A program made the translations under genes and the position numbers. The notes beneath the pieces are model-generated. The model saw only the letters and a list, made by a program, of their open reading frames with translations. It did no database searches and was not told the origin of the DNA. 64,000 nucleotides of DNA from Lepidurus packardi (taxonomy: Eukaryota > Arthropoda > Branchiopoda > Notostraca > Triopsidae): assembly GCA_023053545.1 (NCBI GenBank), contig JAKZAN010000005.1:2852001-2916000 (forward strand), written 5' to 3'. Every line of letters begins with the position of its first letter. Within the stretch, counting starts at the first letter, position 1. This document shows, one piece after another, positions 41,501 to 51,800 of the stretch.

Positions 41501-44500
41501 GTACTCGTCACCCCACCCCTTGTCCTTTTTTTCCTTTTCTTAGCGTTTTTCCCCAAATTTATCGTTTAGCTCCACCTATCAACCTGAATCTTCTCGAGGC
41601 TAAAGAGCTGAGACATAATGGCAATATTTTTAACCAAATAGCTTTTTCTCGGGCGAAAGTGTTCCGAGTCTTAAAAGTCCCCCCCCCCCCCCCCCCCCAA
41701 CAATATCCAACACTGAATCGAGCGACAGAGGCCAGTACATTTTTAATGCCATCACGAACAACAAAATGAGGCGTGTGTAAATCAAATAACTTATAGCCAG
41801 ACTTGTAAACGATATCTTTCGCTGAAGTAAATGAGGCGCCTGACCGGTTTCGAATGGGAACCCCACGAATTTTCTCAGGTCAAGGCTCACTGTCCAGTGT
41901 TGTCCTTGCTTATTATGCGCAGTATGTAAAACCATCGTAAATCCTGCGAAGACGTTAAGGTTTCATTGGACGTGGACTGGTTTAGGCGATCGGGGATTTG
42001 CAGTTCTAGGTAAGTGACCCTTTATTGAACAGAAGATGACCTCAAGTTGACGCTGACTTTTCGGTGAACTTGCAGCATCTTAATTATCGGATTCAAGGGC
42101 TTGGGGGAATTCTCGCAAATACTCGGAATTTCTCGGGTCAAGCGAACACTTATTTTTTTCTGGGGAAGGATACCTTTAGCCCGTATGACTCTCAAGATCA
42201 TCTGTTGCGAAACTAACATATTTTTAGGTCCGAAAGAGTCATGCCATGCCTTTTCCTAATGAGCTTTGGCCAACTGGGAGATTTAAATAGCAAGATTAAC
42301 CGGGATGACATGAATTCTAACTTGCTTTAGGATCTCGTGCAGAATCCAACAATTTTAATTAAGTTTTGTCTTGTGTAAGTTTGTCCGGCGTTTTTTTCCA
42401 TCAAAGACCAAGAAAGATCATCCAAAGCATATAGGAACATTGTTGGCAATTGTTTGCGTAGAGTTAATGGCCTTTTCCTGTAAAAACATACACACAATAT
42501 AGAAGAAGCCCTATCTTTACGGAACCGTTTTTCTTTCCTTCCTGGCTGAGCTGGCTGAGGTGCTGAGTCCCCATTACATAAGGTTTGCGTCGTAAAAACA
42601 GCGGCGAATGACTTCTTCTGTCGATTTTTTTCTTGGTACCGGTGCTTTTAAGGATGTTTTTAAGTAGCCCTCCCCAGTTTTGTTCGCTTTTTTGTTTTCT
42701 TTTTATTTTGTTTTTTATCCCTTGGCCCATCTTTTTGTTTTGCCCGCTTTTGATGGGAGAAGGGCGTCGGACGCGTCGCAAGGCGTCTTGCTTGCTAGGA
42801 ACGAACGGATCCAGGGAAAAGATGACAAAAGGGGGAGGAGAGCTACCTACTGCACTGACAGGGCAAAAGGATAAGGCTTTTGGACCTTGTCTGATGTCTG
42901 CTGAAGGCTCTCGCACTAAAAACGGCCATTAAAGTGGCCCTTTTATTACAGAGCAGGTATATATCGAGCGTCCATCGTTAGGCCTTTCTGACTTAAAACG
43001 CCCTCAGTGTGTTTCTCCTTCCCTGGCTTGCTGTTCTAGCGTCCTGGGACGTCCGTATCTTCTTTGAGTGCTGGCTTAAAAAACAAAACAAAAAAGGGAA
43101 CAAGAAGGGAAAAACCAAAAGGATGCCCGGTTGCTATGACGATCTTCTGTTTCTGCAAAACAGCAAGTTTTGATTCGCTTCTCGTTGATTAACTGCCTTT
43201 CTTGTATGTCCTATTTGTTTTAGGACGCAACAAAAGAGTAGAAAGACTTAAAAAAAGGAAAGAGCAAGGCAATAATTCCAGGGTTTGCAACGCCAAGACC
43301 ACGTGTGACCCATGCGAGGTTTCAGGGAAGAGGCGATCGACAATCGCAACAGGTCGAGGTCAGAAAGGTCAGCTTGTATGCGGAATGTCCAAAAAGACTA
43401 AAAGGTTAGGTTTCTTGTTGGCCAAATGGCGTTAATGGTCGAAAGCAATGCATACCAAAGCTATCGTTTCCTGGTCAGAAGAAATCTTTGTTCGGCTCGC
43501 TGTCCGTTATTCATTCATTATTGCGTCGTTACGCCATCACCGAAGTAACGCCGCAGCCCGAAAACGTCGGTTGTTTTTATTGGACGGGGTTGGTACATGA
43601 TATAAAATTAGAATTAGAGCAATAAAGTACAGATTCCGATAACAGCAGTAATAAATTAGGGAATGTCTACGTATAGAACCTGAAGGCACTTCCTACGGAA
43701 AAAACCGGGTACAAGTTCGAAATAAAATATTGAAGGCTAAGTTTAGCCAATCATATTTTTTGTAGAATTACAGGGCTATTTTTAGGTTGTAGTACAAAGG
43801 GTCCAGTGTAGTATAGCCATTTGGTCTTGCAGCGATTGCGAATTTTTCACATTCGTGACATTTAAACTAAAGTCATGAAAATTTCAAATAGATCATATAT
43901 CGAAACTTTTTTGACGCAGCGTTTTAAGATAGTTTTATTGAGATATTAAAAAAAAGATTTTTCAATGGTATCGTTAAAATTCTTTTAAATTTCTGTTTCA
44001 AGTTTTCTTCCAAGTTGCATAATTCTCATGATATAGGGGTATAACGTCAGTGCCATCTTTTGACAAAAACCATCAACTATTTGCACAACACTTGTACAAC
44101 GTGACCTTCCAGAAGCTCTTTCCAACGAAACGACTTCTCATTTAATCCACAAATTAAGGAATTTAGGTAAAGTTAGCAAATCGTTTATCCGTATTATGTA
44201 ATCCGGGATAAGAGTTCATACATTAATAGCTTATAGCTTCAACGAACTTCAAAGCAAAGGAAGTACTCAAATGAAGAGCTAAGTGTGGACCCGAAGCTGT
44301 CAATTGCACAGCATTTTTTTTATTCTTTTTGGTCCTCTGAACGGAAGAGAAGATTGGTATGTGCGATAAAGCGTCATTATGTATGTAAAAAGCAACTGTC
44401 AACCGGTTAACAGCACTAAGACCTAATGCAGTCGTGGTAAAAAAAAAGGAAAAATTTTGAAGAAGCGGTTTGCACCTGGATTACATCTGGATTCTCTTCT

Positions 44501-45826
44501 AGAATGGGGAAAAAAAATCTTATTCAAAAAGCCGGTACCGTACGCGTATAATCAAGTCATTTCTGCATAGTTTTTTTTATATATATATATAAAGATATAA
44601 AATTCTTTTGTTCGATTTTGGGGGGAATCGTCCATCTATTGAAAAATTCCCGTTGAAAATTTTAAGGCCCAAACTAGGGAAATAAGCGGCTTGTATGAAT
44701 AATTTCTTTGTTCCCATTCTTCCTGCCTTTTTTTCCACAGAGGGGTAAAAACGCTCAAAAAGCGAGGGAGAATAAAAACGAGAGCAGCTGCTTAGACTTT
44801 GCTTCTGGGGTAGCTGAGAGATTTTTAGAATTTGAATCTGCCTATGAAAAGCATTGAGCGTGCTCCGCCTTTGTCATGGCTAACGCCACGGAGGGGTAAG
44901 AGGGACATTTTTACCCAAAATCTGGAAACTGATCAGACAACCCCTTTTTTTCATTTAGGCATGGCGTACATACATATACCGTGTGCAGACTTTAGCTTTT
45001 AACGGAATTGAGGGGATTTTAAAAACTTGCATATGTAGGGGTGAAGGAGGGAAACGCGATAATAAAGTAAAAGAGTAATGGGGACTCCCCTTTTGGGTAT
45101 AAAAGTAAGGAAAATAAGGGCTAAAGAGGGTTTTCGCTGGGGCTGGCACTTTTCGGCTTGCATTTCGGTTAAAAAGTTTCGGTTTTCACCATCATTCCAT
45201 AGCATTATGGGGCTCTATGAATGTCAGGGCAAAAACGTAAGGGTGCAGGGCTAATGCTCACAACGCGGTTTTATTATTGACGAGGGTTTTGCACCCTTAT
45301 GTGTTATGCTGCTTTATGCTTTGGTCATCTTCGCCATCGAACACGAGCCTTTCACCATCTGCTCCTCGATTTTTGGAAAATGGCACATCTAGACCAGGTG
45401 CTCAAGGCATATGTGTGTGAGAGACCTTGTTTATGCATCGCAAGTAACCCCCACGCATCGTGTATGCATGAAGCCGATCGCTCATTTACACTTATTTTGC
45501 ACAATTTGGCCTAGCTGGAACTGTCTTTTGTTGCGCACACCCTGTTCTATCAGGCTGTTTCGAGTTGCACAAACAAGAGTAAAAAAGAAGAAAGAGAAGT
45601 GTGCCGTATGAAGATGAGGGGCTCCAGCAAAAACTGGAAACCTAAAGGACGAGGGCGAGTCAACCACTTGTAAGGGTTCTCGTGTTTTGCTACGAGCGCG
45701 TTTTTTTCGGATCTGTGCTTTGGCTTACGGGTGAATAACTTGTGTAATGAGTTTTCGACTCATCCGTCTGTGTCTATAATCATTGCTTACCATTTCATCA
45801 ATTTGCCGCATATAGGTTGCCAAAAA
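38521..45826. other. Gene-poor intergenic stretch upstream of CAAP1
   Basis: AT-rich with no acceptable gene. Frames of up to 161 codons (41284-41769) span a poly(C) run and show no domain. Contains the poly(C) tract at 41679-41698 and scattered AT microsatellites. The CAAP1 promoter should lie at the right end; TATAG just before the CAAP1 ATG could be the acceptor of a 5' UTR intron. Confidence 0.55.
41679..41698. repeat. 20-nt poly(C) tract (poly(G) on the minus strand)
   Basis: Uninterrupted run of 20 C between TTAAAAGT and AACAATATCC, intergenic. Confidence 0.95.
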
Positions 45827-48800
45827 ATGAACTCGAGTGCGTCGTCGTCGTCGTCGTCGTCTTCGATGTCTGATGAAGCGAGAGCGAAAAAGAGGAAGAA
45901 AGCCAAGAAGAAAACCAAGTCCAGAAAGGAATCGGTAATTAATACCTTCTATGTTATAATTAGTCGTATACTTTGGTTTCAAGCTCTGTAGTCTTATTAC
46001 TTTGGCGAGCTGATTCAGCCCCTATAACCTTTTTTTTTCCCGGCGAATTGTAATGAAGTTTTTTCTCAGATTTGCTAATGATGTGATGCTCAGTGAACTA
46101 TAGTGCTTGCTGTAATGGCTCTACGAACGATTAACTCTATTAATGTTTTCATAGGGAAGCGTGTTTATTATGGAGGACTTGGATTTAAATAAGGAAGTGT
46201 TCCCGATTGGTCATTATATCGACGACCGGCAAGAAATGATACGACAGGTGTTTAACGTTGTCAAGGGAGCGAGACTGCAAGCAATGCTCCCACCCTTGCT
46301 AAAGGTATGCGGCGTTCTATAACTTATCTTTTACACGTGTACAAATCCCGTCCAGTAAAAAAGCTACCGACGTATCCTATAAGATTCAGAGAGCGTCGCC
46401 TCACTTCAGCCTGCTTTGCCAGTGGTGGCACCTACCCAATAATGAATAATAAACAGGAACCGAACAAAGTATGTACCCCCTGTCCGGGGTTCGCTACTTG
46501 GTTTGACTTTGTTCGGCGTGCTTTCTTATCTTTGTTTGGAAGGGAAGCAAGCTTAGTTGGTCTAGGGTTTCGAAAACCTTCTAATTCTCGTACTGTATAA
46601 AAATGCAGTAAATGACCAAGTGTGTTAGTATTGATTCAAGTGTCTGATGTGTATTCTATAGGAGCTCCCGATGGAAGAAATTATTTACAAGTGCTTGGAA
46701 CAACTGAAATCCATGTCCAGAGAGGCTGTTTCGCGAGTTTTGGCAGGTAAGCAATGTTTTCTTTTTATGGAATGGTCTTCCCCGGTACCTTTTCTAGCCG
46801 TTTAAATAATCTGAACTTTTGTTGTGTTTTTTTCTAGGAAAAGAAGGCAGTCCATTGCGGCCAGCTCCAATTCCCAACAGTCAATTGCCAACTGGCTTAG
46901 TAGAGCACCAAGGTAAGAAAAATGGTAATAAAAGCTCCTGTTCCAAAACTTGAGATAAGTCTATGATAAAAGGCGCCCTATATATCTTCCAACCCGAAAC
47001 TTTTCTCGCTTAGACACTTGAAAAGGTAAAAGAAAAGTTAACTAGAATTACATCGATTCCGCTAAGACACACACAAGCCTTTTTTCATGCTCGTGCTGCC
47101 TGAAGGTGTTATTGTTGCAACTACCTCCCTTAAATACTGTCTGATTTTCTTACCGTGCGTTATAGCAAACGATATGATTATTGCGGACAGAGCTTGAACC
47201 GCAGGGCGTGAAAGGGGGGAGGTAGACAGTTAACTCGTGAAACTTTCCAAGAGACTTTTTATGTATTAGAGTAAATGCCACAACACGATACCCCTTCTAA
47301 TTTTCCCAGTCAATTAAAGGAATTGGTCATTCAATTGAATAACCTGCTCATTTAATTGATTGTGGAGTTTAGAAGGGATTTCTGTAGTAGTAGTAGTACT
47401 GGTAGTAGGCTAAAAATGACAGGATCGGTCAAAACGACGTAAAAGCAATGTTAGTGGTCAATGCAGAGTTCATGTAGCAATTACTACTGTAGTTTCGTTA
47501 CTGTATATGTAAAGTTTGTTTTAAATTGATTCTAATACCGAAGTGTGATTCTACTAACCAATGGAAATGCTATGAATTTTATCATTTTGAATCGGTCCTT
47601 TAAAATTTGATTCCATAAAGCGGCTGATAACCATAATAACCAGCGGTCACAATAAGGGGCATCTACTGTATCTATCTATCTATCTTTATTTATATGTATC
47701 TAAGTATCTATAGAGATATACATATATATATCTATATATAGAATGAGAGAGAGGGAGGACATAAAAAGAAATCGTTTACGAGGCTGGAGGAGCGAAGCAA
47801 AAAAAATAGGGCCTTCAAACCAACTCGGTTTGGTGTTTGGGCGTCGGTCGGTGCCGCAACAAACTCCCAATTGTATAACAGTCCAACAAGGCGAAAGGCA
47901 CAACATCGCCAACAGCATCAGGACGCCAGTGCTCCTAAGAAATTCAATTATTTCGCCTTGGTTTGGGACTTGGTCAAGGAAACATGTGCCATAGTTGTTT
48001 TTCTAAGATGGACACACTTCTTTTGGGGAGATGAACAGTTTTCTCGCTTTCCTCGACTAGTTTTTCCTCAATAAGAAAGAGCAAAACCAGACTCGGACTG
48101 GAGGGAAAGATCCCGAGCGGTGACCCAGCAGCCAGCCAGAATAAACTCGTAATGAAAAGGCTTTAAAAAGCAAGCGTCCGTATAGAAAGACAAGCTCCTT
48201 CTTTCCTCCTCTTCCCCCCTCCTACACCCTCTTCTTCCTCACAACGAGACAAGAGATGCTATATTGAAGAAATTTTTCTTTTCCTCTATATATAAATAAA
48301 ATATATATGGGACGAAAATTGTGTGTCCGGGCGTCCGTTTTTGTAATTGCATTACACAGCAACAAAAGTTTCCTGGCGGCGGTGGAGGCGTTCAAGAAGA
48401 GGAGCGTGAAAACCGTAATCAAGACGTTCATATTAATGGATCACGAAGCTCGTAGGCAATTCTGCGCTACAGAAATGTTAAGTAGTATGTATGGAAGGGG
48501 AGTTCTCTTCAAGTTTTCCTTGTAAGGTGATACTTTTTTGTTTGTTTAAGGCTCCCGTATACCTTAGCTCGGTATAGGCGGGTAGCATGGGAAATTTCGA
48601 AACAACTTTTTGAGAAAACCAGTACATTTAATGGAAAAATTGTGGAAAATAATGGAAAAATTTAGTGCACAACCAATCCACTTTTTTCCAGTTAATAATT
48701 AATTAGTAACACGCAAATGAAGTTTGCAACTATGAGAAATACATTGCCTAAAAATGTGTCCTTTGATTGTGCACTAGCTGCTAACAAAAGAAAACTTTTG

Positions 48801-51800
48801 TTTTAGATTGCTTTCAAATCTGGCGTAACAAGCCGCTTTCGAGAAATCTTGTTTGGGAAGTTCGACGACTTGATTTGGGATATTGCTGCTACAGCAAATT
48901 GTGGTGACAAGTTGTACTTTTCAAAATTAAAACAAGCGTAGAAACTTTTCTGTCAATTAGCTATCTATTTCTTTTTGTACCTTCTGACGCAGGGTTCGGC
49001 AAAACAATAACAAACATCAATGCCATCTGTGGCTGTTTCGCATCAACAGGCTAGGGTACACGGGAGCCTTAATGATTGCCCTCTTTTCTTCTCTTGCCTT
49101 TTCCGATGGCCGTTTGTCTTCAAAACTCCCCAACGAGAATGGAGACTCAAGCGCAGAGGTAGATTTATAAGCTGGGGAGAAGGAGATTTCGATCAAGGAT
49201 TCTAAGTCTGAGTAGTGTATGCTCCAAAAACGGAAGCCACGCGGACACGCACAACAGTAGGCCTCTTCAACACATTTCCGCGCTCGTGACTGTTTCGCTT
49301 GAGTGGCGAAATTGCTAGCGCGTCCTCTTTGATAGTTTACCCCAGGATTTTTAGAGGGTTGAAAGTCCCTAGTCTTGAGCTGCAGCGTGCCCTAAGATGT
49401 ATTGTATAAGCTCATATGGGGAAATAAAAAAACTGCTTCTTTCCACGTTTTTCCCCTAAAAAGACTCCCCCCTCGTAAAGTAAAATAAATAAAATGTTTC
49501 CATTAACATCACAGTACATATCAGGTCGGTAAGCAAAATTTGAGCAAGAGCAAAGTCTCGATAAATGTGCAGCTGCCACTTCGGCACGAGACTTTGAAAA
49601 AGCGCAGACAGAACAGAAGGTCTTCTTTTCATTCCCATTTTTTCCCCAAAAAAGGGAAAAAAGTCGCGTGGCTATTGTTTGTTTTATTTCGTTCTTTTAT
49701 ATGGACTATTGAAATTGGATTTATCCAATTTTTGGGGACCCAAAAAAGTGTAATTTTTTTTTATCGCCGTACAGATAACTGGCGTACAGTACTGGACACA
49801 TATATGTTTAATAGCCTATATACGAATACGCATAAATAATAGTACGGGAACTATACTATGTTATCCCCCTGCAAATGTTGAAAAATTTCCACCCCCTTAC
49901 ATTTTGGGTGTAGAAAATGCCGCACCTTTTTTTATTATTATCGTGAGCATGTCAAAAGGACGTCGACATCGACGCTCAAAGTTTCGGGGGGAACAAAAAA
50001 TTAAAATTCATGAGTGCAGCAGAAGGAAAAGAAACGAAAGAAAACAGGAGAGGGGATAATGAGGTTTTATAGGGTGTCTTTATTATCGATTTGAAATGGA
50101 GGGTGACCAGCCAACACCGCTCCGAGTCTTGTGTACTGTGTTAAATGGAATGGGTGGGAGGGGTATTTCATAGTAGTCCGGGAAAAGGAAAAAAAAATGG
50201 AGAGAAAAAGAAACGAAATGCACCCAGAATGGTAAATGGGCCAAAAGCCTAGTGATTCTGTTGATTTTGAGATTAACTTAACGGTGCCCTCGTGTCGCTT
50301 TTAAGCACAGATGGCTTTAATGGGTACGTATCTTATCTAACCCATGGACTATAGCTCTAGAAATGTAAATCTATGTGAGTCAAAAATATATTTAATAGTT
50401 ATCTAGGAATATTGTTCAGAAGTGTCTTTATTTTTTTTAAATTATCTTTTGTGTATTAGTTATTAAAAGTAGTTCGCTAAGACGTAAGAAAATATATTAA
50501 GGATCATTTAGAATCTTGTTACATTCCGAAATTTTTATGGACTAAAAAAATTCAGAAACATGTGCAGTAATTAAATTTGAATATCTAACTATCTAACTCC
50601 AAATAAAAAATATATTTAGGAGTAATTGGAAATATAGATCAGAATTTGTTATTTTTTAATTATTACGGCTTCCATGTACCTTAGCTAGGTATAGGTGGTA
50701 CATGGGGAATTTCGGAACAACTTTTTGAGAAAATCAGTGCATTTAATGAACAACTTATTGGACAGTAATCTTGAACTTGTTAACAGGTAGTGCAATCAAT
50801 GTACAATTAATGTACAATTTTTTTACAATGAGTTAGAATGAGTGAGCACAGTTAGCAATATGCAGATGAAGTTTGCAACCATGAGAAATACGTCACCTAA
50901 AAATGTCATTTGGTTCTGCATTAGCTGCTAATAAAAGTAAACTTTTATTTTAGTTTGCTTTCAAATCTGAAGAGCCGTTGTCGAGAAATCTTGTTCCGGA
51001 AGTTCGACGACTTGATTTGAGACATTGTGATGCTACAGCAAACTGTGGTGACAAATTGTATGTTTCGGAATCAAAACAAGCGTAGAAACTTTGCCGGCAA
51101 TTAGCTATCGATTTCTTTTTTACTTCCTTACGCAAGGCTTTGGCAAAACAATAACAAACTTCAGTAGCATCTGTGACTCTTTCCCATCAATATGCTAAGG
51201 TATATGGGAGCCTTAATTTATTGAAAAATAGTTTACTAACACGAAAGAAATATATGAACGATAAATTAAAATCTTGTTACACCGAAGTGTTTAATGAATA
51301 AAATAAGTTTCATTTTTTAAAAAAGAATTGAGATATTTATGTATGTGAATATTTAGCTCTTCATTCCAAGTAATTGTTCGGTTTCTTAGGAGCTATCGCG
51401 AGTAAGGTATGGGCTGGCGCTGAAGCAAGTGGTTCGGATGTTGTCAAACGGAAATTCGTTGAAAAAGAATTGCGGACTGAGCAGTCCACAAAAAAGCAGA
51501 AAATGGCTGGCGGAAAGACGGAAAACGAGGAAGGCAAGACATTGATGGAAATTTTGGAAATGGAAATGCGAGCGCGGGCTATCAAAGCCATGTTGCGGCG
51601 CGATGAGGAAGTTGAGACTGAGACTGAGAATCCAGCTGGAAGTAGCCAAGATCCGGAGAGTCTCATTTTGGAAACAAGACAAGTACTGCCTGCCGAGGCT
51701 GACGAGAATCGAGATCAACAACAGGTGGATCGTTGGGAAGGAGGCGAGATCGACGTAATGGCCAATTGGCCACCCGCAATGACAGCAGCCACCAGGAAAA

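Larger units (their letters stand above)
46913..51389 (+). other. CAAP1 intron 4 (4.5 kb)
   Basis: By far the largest intron seen. It carries an 86-bp imperfect palindrome, a TATC/TA microsatellite and two miniature transposons in the same orientation (48550-49068 and 50667-51212). Frames inside (for example 49540-49839) match nothing I recognise. Its donor (AAG/GTAAGA) and acceptor (TTTCTTAG/G) are consensus-like and the phase matches across it. Confidence 0.8.

Noticed and set aside
41284-41769. 161-codon plus-strand frame running through the poly(C) tract
   Set aside because: Part of its length comes from a Pro run coded by C20, and the rest shows no domain.
45731-45826. Upstream in-frame ATG extending CAAP1 by 32 residues
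   Set aside because: The added residues have no family similarity and a TATAG acceptor-like site lies between the two ATGs. The downstream ATG has the better context.
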